This document shows positions 56,944-64,000 of a DNA stretch of 64,000 nt, piece by piece. The first letter of the stretch is position 1. Each line of letters begins with the position of its first letter. The DNA is from Gallionellaceae bacterium (GTDB taxonomy: Bacteria; Pseudomonadota; Gammaproteobacteria; Burkholderiales; Gallionellaceae): positions 1 through 64,000 of the forward strand of contig JAVBYO010000007.1 in assembly GCA_030823955.1 (NCBI GenBank), written 5' to 3'. The notes under the pieces were generated by a model that was given only the letters and a program-made list of their open reading frames with translations, was not told the DNA's origin and did not search any database. A program made the translations under genes and the position numbers.

Positions 56944-57936
56944 TTAGAAGGTGTAGCCTTCCTGTATCGCCTGCGGCTGCAACTCTTCTAGCAGCACTTG
57001 CAGCGGCTTGAGGTCGATGTAGCGCACGCTGGCACGGTACAGATATTCAAATACCAGCGGAATGTCTTTCAGATAGCCGTCTTTGCCGTCTCGGTGATAC
57101 AGGCGGGCGAAGATGCCCAGCACCTTGATATGGCGCTGCACGCCCATCATCTCGTAGTCGCGGTAAAATTCGCCGAAGTCCTCGCGTACCGGCAGTCCGG
57201 CTTTGCGCGCTTTTTCCCAGTAGCGGATGAGCCAATCCATGATCTCTTCCTCTTCCCACTTGATGTAGGCGTCCTTGAACAACGAGGCAAGGTCGTAGGT
57301 GATGGGGCCGTAGACGGCGTCCTGAAAATCGAGGATGCCTGGGTTCGGTTCGGAGACCATCAGGTTGCGCGAATGGTAGTCGCGGTGCACGTAAACGCAG
57401 GGCTGGGCGAGATTGTTGGCAAGGATGCGTTTGAACACTTCTTCTAGTTTGGCGCTTTGTTTTGCACTAAGGGTGGCACCCAGATGTTTGGCGATATACC
57501 ACTCTGGGAACAGGTTGAGCTCACGGCGCAGCAGCGCTTCGTCATAACGCGGCAGCTCGTTCTCTTTTGAGGCGAGCTGTATCTTGATCAGGGCGTCGGT
57601 CGCTGCCCCATACAGTTGGCGTGTATTGTCGGCGGTTAATGCTTGTAGATACGTCGTATTGCCAAGATCCGACAGCAGCAGGAAGCCTTGGGTCAGGTCC
57701 TGTGCATAGACGTGGGGGACATGTGTCCCGGCACTTTCAAATAGTTCGCCCACATGCAAGAATGGTCTACAATCCTCTCGTTGCGGTGGCGCATCCATTA
57801 CGATCAGCACGCGATTGGCAAACGTGGCACGAAAATAGCGCCGGAAGCTGGCATCCGCCGACGCGGGGGCAATAGTGAAGCTCTCGTTGGGATAAAGGCC
57901 GGAAAGCCACTGGGTCAAAAGTTCTTTACGCTGCAT
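56944..57936 (-). CDS. amgK: N-acetylmuramate/N-acetylglucosamine anomeric kinase
   Basis: 330 residues of the aminoglycoside-phosphotransferase-like kinase fold. ADASFRRYFR is the nucleotide loop, YVHRDYHSRNLMV carries the catalytic Asp, and ILDFQDAVYGPITYDLASL holds the metal Asp. AmgK phosphorylates MurNAc/GlcNAc at C1 for MurU. Its position opposite lptD with murU downstream is the classic arrangement. It heads the minus-strand run that continues to the FHA cyclase. Confidence 0.92.
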   Translation of the reverse strand: MQRKELLTQWLSGLYPNESFTIAPASADASFRRYFRATFANRVLIVMDAPPQREDCRPFLHVGELFESAGTHVPHVYAQDLTQGFLLLSDLGNTTYLQALTADNTRQLYGAATDALIKIQLASKENELPRYDEALLRRELNLFPEWYIAKHLGATLSAKQSAKLEEVFKRILANNLAQPCVYVHRDYHSRNLMVSEPNPGILDFQDAVYGPITYDLASLFKDAYIKWEEEEIMDWLIRYWEKARKAGLPVREDFGEFYRDYEMMGVQRHIKVLGIFARLYHRDGKDGYLKDIPLVFEYLYRASVRYIDLKPLQVLLEELQPQAIQEGYTF

Positions 57937-57996
57937 GAGTTTGCCTTAATAGTGTTTTTGTGCGATTTTAGCACCTTAATTTATCAGCTCCGCATC

Positions 57997-60195
57997 ATGC
58001 ATTTTCGTTTTTTCCCTGTTGTGCTTCTCGGACTCGTCTTGTTTCCGCCGCAAAGCTCTGCGGCACAGCCCCTGTTGGCAGCTGCTTCCGCCGTTGCCGC
58101 CGTGCCGGTTGCTTCCGCGACGGACAGGGCTGTCTATATCGAGGCTGAGCAGATCCAGGGGAAGAAAGACGAGCGTATGGAGGCGCACGGCAACGTCGAA
58201 TTACAGCAAGGTGACCAAAAGGTGTACGCCGACCATATGTTCTATGAGCCGGATAGCGGCGATCTATCCGCGCAGGGCTCGGTGCGGGTGGTGCAGCCCG
58301 GTGGAACGGTCTCCGGCCCTGATTTGGAAATGAATCTTGAAAGTAACATCGGTGAAATGAATAAACCGGCATTCACGTTTAAAGAGAATAACGCGCGCGG
58401 CTCGGCGGAGATGATGCACCGCCGGGGAGAATTGAATTATGAGTTCGATAAGGCCGTCTACACCACTTGTCCGGCAGGGAACGACGATTGGTTTTTGAAT
58501 ATGAACTACCTGGAGATTGATAAAGTATCCCAGACTGGAACCGGCCACAATGCTTGGGTCGAATTCAAGGGGGTGCCGTTGTTGTATACGCCATGGATCG
58601 ACTTTCCGCTTGACGGGCGGCGTCGGTCGGGTTTCTTGGGGCCATCGTACGGAAATACCGGGTCGGGAGGGCCGGAATTCACTTTACCCTATTATTGGAA
58701 CATCGCCCCAAATTATGACGCGACGGTCGAAGTGCGCAGAATTTCGGAACGAGGAACTCTGGTCAATGACGAGTTTCGATACATGGGCGCTAGTTATCAG
58801 GGGCAGGTTAATTACAATACATTGCCCGATGATCATAAAGCGGGCATGCGCCGAACACATGCTACTGTTCGGCATGGGCAAAATCTCGGGGGCGGATTGC
58901 AAGCCACTTTGAATCTTAATCGCGTGTCGGACGATAAGTATTTCATAGATTTATCAAATACGGTGGCGGCAGCGACGCAAACTCAATTGGCGAATGAGGG
59001 GGGGCTTTCATATGGCGGGGGCTGGTGGTCAACCTCGATAACAGCACAAACCTATCAGACGTTGCAAAATCCTCTTGCGCCAGTCGCGGTGCCTTACTTT
59101 CGGCTGCCGCAAATTAACCTCAATGCGCAGAAAACGGTATCTGGCGCACAGCTCAGCGTAACTAACGAATATACGAGCTTTCGTCATGACAATCCCGGAT
59201 ACGTTAACGGACAGCGCTTGGTGGTTTATCCTTCGGCGAGCTACGCGTTGTTGACGGACCCGGGCTATTATCTGACTCCCAAGCTGGGTATTCATAACAC
59301 GCGTTATGTGATGGGGTATAACAATAGCGGCAATATCCCGGACGCTTCAAGATCTGTGCCTATCTTTAGTTTGGATGGCGGAATGGTGTTTGAGCGAGAT
59401 ACCAAGCTGGCGGGGATGAATTATATTCAGACGCTGGAGCCGCGGATGTTTTACGTCAAGGTGCCTTATGTCAATCAGGATGCCTTGCCCATCTACGATA
59501 CGTCCCCTGCGGGATTCAGTTTTGCCCAGATGTTTATGGAAAATCGCTTCTATGGAAATGATCGCGTCAGTGATGCGAATACGGTTACGGCGGCTTTATC
59601 TTCTAGCCTGATTGACGATTTCAATGGGGTCGAGCGCCTGCGTGTTGCCCTTGCTGAGAGATTTAGTTTCCAAGTGCCGCGCGTGGGGGCGGCAGATGCC
59701 GAGGGGAGATCTGATGTCCTGCTTGAATTAAGTGGGCGCCCGGTTGATGCTTTAACTATGACGGGATTCCTTCAGTACAGTCCGGTGCTTGATCGGACGC
59801 TGTCATACAACGCATCTTCAGCATACAAGCCGGAGGCGGGGAAGGTGCTCAATCTTGGTTATCGTTACACATACGTCGACGGAGATGCTGAACATGACGT
59901 GCGCCAAGGCGACTTTTCTACGCAGTGGCATTTGTTCGGACGGTGGCATATGGTTTCCCGCTGGACATTTTCATTTAATGAACGCAGAGTGTTGGAGCAG
60001 TTGGCCGGAGTTGAATACAATAAAGACTGCTGGATGTTGCGTATAGTTGCGCAGAAATTTCCGCTGCCTGGACAGCGCGTTTCCACCGGGATATTCGTTC
60101 AGCTAGAGCTAAACGACTTGGTCGCTTTTGGGGCGAATCCGCTGGATGCATTGCAAACAAGTGTGCCTGGATATACCAAATTGAACGCTCGTTAA
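57997..60195 (+). CDS. lptD: LPS-assembly protein LptD
   Basis: Outer-membrane beta-barrel that inserts lipopolysaccharide into the outer leaflet. 732 residues from an ATG directly before a signal peptide (about 1-24); the frame is open further upstream inside amgK's promoter region but lacks a signal there. An LptA-like jellyroll (about 45-150: YIEAEQIQGKKDERMEAHG) is followed by the barrel. Cys in YTTCPAGNDDW and in YNKDCWMLR are the likely disulfide partners, which DsbA would form. It is followed by surA, the chaperone for LptD folding. Confidence 0.94.
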   Translation: MHFRFFPVVLLGLVLFPPQSSAAQPLLAAASAVAAVPVASATDRAVYIEAEQIQGKKDERMEAHGNVELQQGDQKVYADHMFYEPDSGDLSAQGSVRVVQPGGTVSGPDLEMNLESNIGEMNKPAFTFKENNARGSAEMMHRRGELNYEFDKAVYTTCPAGNDDWFLNMNYLEIDKVSQTGTGHNAWVEFKGVPLLYTPWIDFPLDGRRRSGFLGPSYGNTGSGGPEFTLPYYWNIAPNYDATVEVRRISERGTLVNDEFRYMGASYQGQVNYNTLPDDHKAGMRRTHATVRHGQNLGGGLQATLNLNRVSDDKYFIDLSNTVAAATQTQLANEGGLSYGGGWWSTSITAQTYQTLQNPLAPVAVPYFRLPQINLNAQKTVSGAQLSVTNEYTSFRHDNPGYVNGQRLVVYPSASYALLTDPGYYLTPKLGIHNTRYVMGYNNSGNIPDASRSVPIFSLDGGMVFERDTKLAGMNYIQTLEPRMFYVKVPYVNQDALPIYDTSPAGFSFAQMFMENRFYGNDRVSDANTVTAALSSSLIDDFNGVERLRVALAERFSFQVPRVGAADAEGRSDVLLELSGRPVDALTMTGFLQYSPVLDRTLSYNASSAYKPEAGKVLNLGYRYTYVDGDAEHDVRQGDFSTQWHLFGRWHMVSRWTFSFNERRVLEQLAGVEYNKDCWMLRIVAQKFPLPGQRVSTGIFVQLELNDLVAFGANPLDALQTSVPGYTKLNAR

Positions 60196-60246
60196 TGTTG
60201 CGTCCCAGTGGAAAAAACCGTTAATTTAATCAGATCGAGAGAAGTT

Positions 60247-61554
60247 ATGTTGAGTAGAAATGTGGGACGAGTTCTGTTGTGCCTCTGGTGCGCGCTGGCT
60301 CCGGCGGCCCATGCCGCTGAAACGGCAGTCCGCCCCATTGATTCCATCCTGGTGGTGGTCAATGACGATGTCATCACCCGTCATGAGTTGGAGATGCGCC
60401 TTGCCGTGGTCGAGAAGCAATTGAAGCGGCAGGGCACACCTTTGCCGGAATCGGCAGTGCTGGAAAAGCAGATATTGGAACGTATGATCGGAGACCTGTT
60501 GCAAGTACAGTTCGCCAAGGAGACTGGTCTGCGCATCGACGATGCGATGCTGGACAAGACGCTGGGGCGGATCGCGCAGCAGAACAAATTGGCTTCGCTG
60601 GCAGAGTTCAGGGGCAAACTCGAGCAGGAGGGGATAGATTTCAACAAGTTCCGCGAGGAGATCCGCGGCGAGATACTGACGACGCGTTTGCGTGAGCGCG
60701 AAGTCGACAGTAAATTGATCATCAGCGAGAACGAGATCGACAACTATCTGCTCAATCAGTCGAAACAAGTTGGCAAAGGCGAGGAATTGCAGTTGGCACA
60801 TATCATGGTGGTGGTTCCCGAGCAGGCCAGCGCGGAAAAGATCCAAGTGTTCCGTCTGCGTGCCGAACAGGCCTTGGCAAAGTTGCGTGGTGGAGCCCCT
60901 TTTGCGCAGGTGGCAGCCGGATATTCCGATGCAAGCGACGCGCTACAAGGTGGCGGGCTGGGCTGGCGTGCTGCGGACCGTATTCCGGCGATGTTCGTCG
61001 AGGCGGTGCAGAAGTTGCAGCCGGGGGAGGTGACCGAGATCCTGCGCAGTCCGAACGGTTTTCATATCCTCAAGCTGCTGGACAAACGCAGCAAGGATGG
61101 ACCGGTCATGGTCACGCAGACCCGTGCGCGTCACATCCTGATCAAGATCAGCGAACTGGTTCCCGAATATGAGGCCAAGAACCGCCTGTCTGAAATCAAG
61201 CAACGCCTCGATAAAGGGGCGGATTTCGCGGCGCAGGCGAAATTGTATTCCGAGGATGGCAGTGCGGCGCAGGGGGGGGATCTGGGCTGGCTCTCTCCGG
61301 GCGAGACCGTGCCGGAGTTCGAAACGGCTATGGACGCTCTGAAGGCGAAGCAGGTCAGTGGTCTGGTGCAGAGCGGATTTGGTTGGCACCTGATCCAGGT
61401 GTTGGAACGGCGGACTACGGATGTGAGCACGGAACAAAAGAGATTGCAGGCGCGTAATGCCATCCGTGCTTTCCGCTCGGAAGAGTCCTTTCAAGACTGG
61501 TTGCGCCAATTGCGCGACCGCGCCTTTATCGAATATCGCACCGCGAACAATTGA
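60247..61554 (+). CDS. surA: Periplasmic chaperone and peptidyl-prolyl isomerase SurA
   Basis: 435 residues from ATG 60247 (GAGAGAAG upstream); a GTG at 60208 would put extra residues before the signal peptide. The signal peptide ends near AAHAAE. An N-terminal chaperone domain ([17 protein letters not shown]) and two parvulin domains follow, starting [13 protein letters not shown] and [13 protein letters not shown]. SurA escorts outer-membrane proteins including LptD. It sits 51 bases after lptD and overlaps pdxA by one base. Confidence 0.95.
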   Translation: MLSRNVGRVLLCLWCALAPAAHAAETAVRPIDSILVVVNDDVITRHELEMRLAVVEKQLKRQGTPLPESAVLEKQILERMIGDLLQVQFAKETGLRIDDAMLDKTLGRIAQQNKLASLAEFRGKLEQEGIDFNKFREEIRGEILTTRLREREVDSKLIISENEIDNYLLNQSKQVGKGEELQLAHIMVVVPEQASAEKIQVFRLRAEQALAKLRGGAPFAQVAAGYSDASDALQGGGLGWRAADRIPAMFVEAVQKLQPGEVTEILRSPNGFHILKLLDKRSKDGPVMVTQTRARHILIKISELVPEYEAKNRLSEIKQRLDKGADFAAQAKLYSEDGSAAQGGDLGWLSPGETVPEFETAMDALKAKQVSGLVQSGFGWHLIQVLERRTTDVSTEQKRLQARNAIRAFRSEESFQDWLRQLRDRAFIEYRTANN

Positions 61555-62573
61555 TGCTGCCAGTAGCGCCTCTTGTCGTCACGTCGGGGGAGCCTGCGGG
61601 CATCGGCCCGGACCTTTGCCTGCAACTCGTGCGGCATGAAACGCCGCTGGTGGTGATCGCGGACAAGACATTGTTGCAGCAGCGTGCCGCACAGCTCGGC
61701 ATTTCACCGCTGCTCTTCCATGGCTACACGACCTCGCAGCCGTGTATGCCGGGCAAGTTGAGTGTGTTGCATGTCCCGTTGGCGTGCCCCGTGCAAGCCG
61801 GAGTGCTCCAGCCCGAAAATGCATCGTATGTGCTGGAGGTCTTGCGCCGTGCCGTGTCGGGTTGTGCCAGCGGAGAGTTTGCCGGCATGGTCACCGCACC
61901 CGTGCACAAAGGCGTCATCAATGAAGCGGGTATCCCGTTCACCGGCCACACCGAATATCTTGCCGAGCAGACGCACACCCCCTTGGTGGTGATGATGCTT
62001 GCGGGCGGGGGCATGCGCGTGGCGCTAGCGACCACCCACCTGCCGCTGCGCGAGGTGGCCGATGCCATCACGCAACCCCTGCTGGAAGACATCCTGCGTA
62101 TCCTGCAACTCGACCTGCAACGCCGCTTCGGTATAACCAAACCGCGCATTTTGGTCGCAGGCCTGAACCCGCATGCGGGCGAAGGCGGCCACCTCGGGCG
62201 TGAAGAGATTGAAGTGATGATTCCCGTGCTGGACAAGCTGCGCGCCGAAGGTATGGACATGAGTGCCCCCCTTCCTGCCGACACTCTGTTCGCCGCGCAC
62301 CGCCTGCGCGAGTGTGACGCCGTGCTGGCGATGTATCACGACCAAGGCTTGCCGGTGCTCAAACATGCCAGCTTCGGTGAAGGCGTCAACATCACATTGG
62401 GCTTGCCGTTTATTCGCACCTCGGTCGATCACGGCACCGCGCTGGAATTGGCAGGCACGGGCAAGGCCAATGTCGGCAGCCTGCTGGAAGCGATCAAGGT
62501 TGCGACTGGAATGGCACAGTGCGAAAAAACTTTCACCACAGAGACACAGAGACACAGAGGAAAACAAGAATGA
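61554..62573 (+). CDS. pdxA: 4-hydroxythreonine-4-phosphate dehydrogenase with a repeat-derived C-terminus
   Basis: Pyridoxal phosphate biosynthesis enzyme. 339 residues. [14 protein letters not shown] at the start, and metal His residues in [26 protein letters not shown] and [12 protein letters not shown]. The conserved body ends near [13 protein letters not shown]. The last 15 or so residues (after CEKTF) are encoded by the left arm of a palindromic repeat at 62534-62642, which also supplies the stop codon. The tail is therefore acquired and probably functionally neutral. The start overlaps the surA stop. Confidence 0.94.
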   Translation: MLPVAPLVVTSGEPAGIGPDLCLQLVRHETPLVVIADKTLLQQRAAQLGISPLLFHGYTTSQPCMPGKLSVLHVPLACPVQAGVLQPENASYVLEVLRRAVSGCASGEFAGMVTAPVHKGVINEAGIPFTGHTEYLAEQTHTPLVVMMLAGGGMRVALATTHLPLREVADAITQPLLEDILRILQLDLQRRFGITKPRILVAGLNPHAGEGGHLGREEIEVMIPVLDKLRAEGMDMSAPLPADTLFAAHRLRECDAVLAMYHDQGLPVLKHASFGEGVNITLGLPFIRTSVDHGTALELAGTGKANVGSLLEAIKVATGMAQCEKTFTTETQRHRGKQE

Positions 62574-62642
62574 ACTGCCGGGCAAATATTCAGGACAAGG
62601 GTTTGATTTTGCCTTTCTCTGTGTCTCTGTGTCTCCGTGGTG
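62534..62642. repeat. Long inverted repeat spanning the end of pdxA and the leader of rsmA
   Basis: The left arm at 62534-62559 (CACCACAGAGACACAGAGAC and on) and the right arm at 62617-62642 are inverted copies of 26 bases with a single mismatch, around a 57-base loop. The arms are short-period GAGACACA repeats. It is a dispersed-repeat type familiar from other bacterial genomes (general knowledge). The left arm is translated as the pdxA C-terminus; the right arm ends 12 bases before rsmA. Confidence 0.85.
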
Positions 62643-62654
62643 GGTTTTGCTTTT

Positions 62655-63440
62655 ATGCATAAAGCCAAAAAGCAATTTGGCCAGAACTTCCTGGTCGACC
62701 AGAACATCATCGCCGACATCGTGCGCGCCATTCGCCCCGAAGCGAATGACAATATGGTGGAGATCGGCCCCGGCTTGGGAGCGCTCACGCGTCCGCTGCT
62801 GAGTCATCTGGACAGATTGCATGTGGTGGAGATCGACCGCGACATCATCGCGCGGCTGAAGGCCGATTATCCGCAAGACAAGATCGTCATCCATGAGGGC
62901 GACGCACTGAAATTCGACTTCGCCACGCTGGGAACGCCGTTACGTGTCGTCGGCAACCTGCCTTACAACATCTCCTCGCCGCTGCTGTTCCACTTTGCCA
63001 CTTATGCGGCACGCATCACCGATATGCATTTCATGTTGCAGAATGAAGTGGTGGAACGCATGGTGGCGGAGCCTTCCACGCCGGAATACGGGCGCCTGTC
63101 GGTGATGTTGCAATATCGCTTCCATATGGAAAAGCTGATCGATGTACCGCCGCAGTCGTTCCGCCCGGCACCCAAGGTGGATTCTGCAATCGTGCGCATG
63201 ATTCCCGTGTCGACGGCAGACATTCCGGTGAAAGACGAGAGGTTGTTCGCGGAGCTGGTCATGGCGGCCTTTGGTCAGCGCCGCAAGACGCTGCGTAATA
63301 CCTTGCGCGGATACTTGGATGAGCAGGCTTTTGCGCAACTGGGCATCGATGCGCAGTTGCGTGCGGAGAACCTCGGCCATCGTGAATACGCCAGAATGAG
63401 CAATTGGCTGGCGGCGCTGAGAAATAAAGCGGAAAGCTAA
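62655..63440 (+). CDS. rsmA: 16S rRNA (adenine-1518/1519-N6) dimethyltransferase
   Basis: KsgA/RsmA dimethylates two adenines near the 3' end of 16S rRNA. 261 residues. [16 protein letters not shown], the SAM motif [17 protein letters not shown] and the catalytic [11 protein letters not shown] are present. ATG 62655 is preferred because the family starts at MHKAKKQFG; a GTG at 62637 would lie within the repeat. The ribosome site is weak, consisting of the GGTGGG at the edge of the repeat. Confidence 0.96.
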   Translation: MHKAKKQFGQNFLVDQNIIADIVRAIRPEANDNMVEIGPGLGALTRPLLSHLDRLHVVEIDRDIIARLKADYPQDKIVIHEGDALKFDFATLGTPLRVVGNLPYNISSPLLFHFATYAARITDMHFMLQNEVVERMVAEPSTPEYGRLSVMLQYRFHMEKLIDVPPQSFRPAPKVDSAIVRMIPVSTADIPVKDERLFAELVMAAFGQRRKTLRNTLRGYLDEQAFAQLGIDAQLRAENLGHREYARMSNWLAALRNKAES

Positions 63441-63536
63441 GTGGCCGTCGTTGCGATAGACGGCGGTAAACTTGCAGGCCCAAGGATGATTTAAGTTAGA
63501 ATCTCGCCTCACACTTAACCCCATTTCCCTCGTGCC

Positions 63537-64000
63537 ATGTCAGATACCCCGCCTATTGTCATGACCTTCGCGGCGACCGACCCGAGCGGCGGCGCCGGCC
63601 TGCAGGCCGATATGCTCACCATCGCCAGCATGGGTTGCCATCCGCTGTCCGTGGTCACCGCCATCACGGTGCAAGATACCAGCGGTGTGGATGATGTGCT
63701 GCCTATGGACGCCGAATGGGTGGTCGATCAGGCGCGCACCGTGCTGGAGGATATGCCGGTCGCCGCTTTTAAGATCGGCTTGCTCGGCAGCGTGGATAAC
63801 ATCACCGCCATCGCCGAAGTGATTTCCGACTATCCCGATGTGCCGCTGGTGTTCGATCCCGTCCTGGCTTCCGGTCGCGGTGATGAGTTGGCGAACGAGG
63901 ATATGCTTTCCGCCCTGCGCGAGTTGTTGTTGCCGCAGACGACCATCCTCACGCCGAACAGCATGGAGGCGCGCCGCTTGATCGTGGATGAGGACAACGA
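63537..64000 (+). CDS. thiD: Hydroxymethylpyrimidine/phosphomethylpyrimidine kinase, 5' part
   Basis: The first 154 or so residues of a ThiD-like kinase; the gene runs off the right edge. MTFAATDPSGGAGLQADML, the substrate-contact TAITVQDTSGV, FKIGLLGSVDN and VFDPVLASGRGD are typical of the ribokinase-fold ThiD family. ThiD phosphorylates HMP and HMP-P in thiamine synthesis. The ATG at 63537 follows a 96-base gap after rsmA that contains no obvious terminator. Confidence 0.92.
   Translation, partial: MSDTPPIVMTFAATDPSGGAGLQADMLTIASMGCHPLSVVTAITVQDTSGVDDVLPMDAEWVVDQARTVLEDMPVAAFKIGLLGSVDNITAIAEVISDYPDVPLVFDPVLASGRGDELANEDMLSALRELLLPQTTILTPNSMEARRLIVDEDN

Noticed and set aside
57754-57996. Upstream extension of lptD over amgK
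   Set aside because: It would place about 80 residues before a clear signal peptide and lies antisense to amgK coding sequence.
62534-62642. CRISPR-like array suggested by the GAGACACA short repeats
   Set aside because: There is only one inverted pair with short tandem units, no spacers and no cas genes.
62637-62654. GTG start for rsmA within the repeat arm
   Set aside because: The family begins at the downstream ATG (AKKQFGQN), and the added residues come from the repeat.

Overview
The window is ordinary chromosome of a betaproteobacterium. Gene order and protein types fit the Nitrosomonadales/Gallionellaceae neighbourhood: a tkt-gap-pgk-pyk-fba block typical of autotrophs, rsmB-DUF4390-ntrYX, dacC-dat-ybeD-lipB, topA-smg-dprA, amgK-murU opposite lptD-surA-pdxA-rsmA, and a c-type-haem chemoreceptor. 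The taxonomic placement is inferred from gene content and was not tested by alignment. Coding density is very high. No gene-free stretch exceeds 300 bases; the longest is about 200 bases (31660-31857). No rRNA, CRISPR array, transposase or phage gene was seen. One tRNA (Arg, anticodon CCG) is present.

Layout. 1-7727: a lipoprotein fragment, a DUF486 membrane protein, mpl, a NYN-LOTUS nuclease-like gene, an AT-richer zinc-ribbon/deoxyribohydrolase-like gene, argS, a SPOR protein, dsbA and a short-chain dehydrogenase. 7815-11024 (minus): gatCAB. 11111-17722 (plus): the rod-shape operon mreBCD-mrdA-rodA-rlpA. 17744-19956: an unknown small protein and a haem-binding chemoreceptor behind a sigma-28-like promoter. 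20054-24683 (minus): lipoprotein, rlmI, xerC, DUF484, dapF, CoA-binding protein. 24762-28707: tRNA-Arg, a Rossmann-GGDEF fusion, lipA, and an HDOD/metallo-beta-lactamase-fold pair. 28717-31659 (minus): lipB, ybeD, dat, dacC. 31858: a stand-alone CZB zinc-binding domain gene. 32280-37540 (minus): topA, smg, dprA, LysM protein. 37631-43711 (plus): def-fmt-rsmB-DUF4390-ntrY-ntrX. 43824-50796: central carbon block, closed by a strong terminator. 50926-52426: TauE/SafE permease, OsmC, DUF2892. 52514-57936 (minus): FHA-adenylate cyclase, ubiquinone-type hydroxylase, pepP, a small membrane protein, murU, amgK. 57997-64000: lptD, surA, pdxA, rsmA and the start of thiD.

Themes. Cell-envelope work dominates: peptidoglycan recycling (mpl, amgK, murU), synthesis and shape (mre, mrdA, rodA, dapF, dacC, dat), septal SPOR proteins and LPS export (lptD, surA). 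Small signalling genes (haem MCP, GGDEF fusion, HDOD/MBL, CZB, FHA cyclase) are slotted between conserved housekeeping blocks.

The most unusual sequence-level observations are three palindromic repeat families that touch genes. One copy lies in frame inside the short-chain dehydrogenase and adds about 30 residues. One forms the C-terminus of pdxA and the leader of rsmA. One fills the gap between two convergent genes. The best candidate for an undescribed function is the AT-richer zinc-ribbon/deoxyribohydrolase-like gene at 2884-3843, beside a NYN-LOTUS gene.
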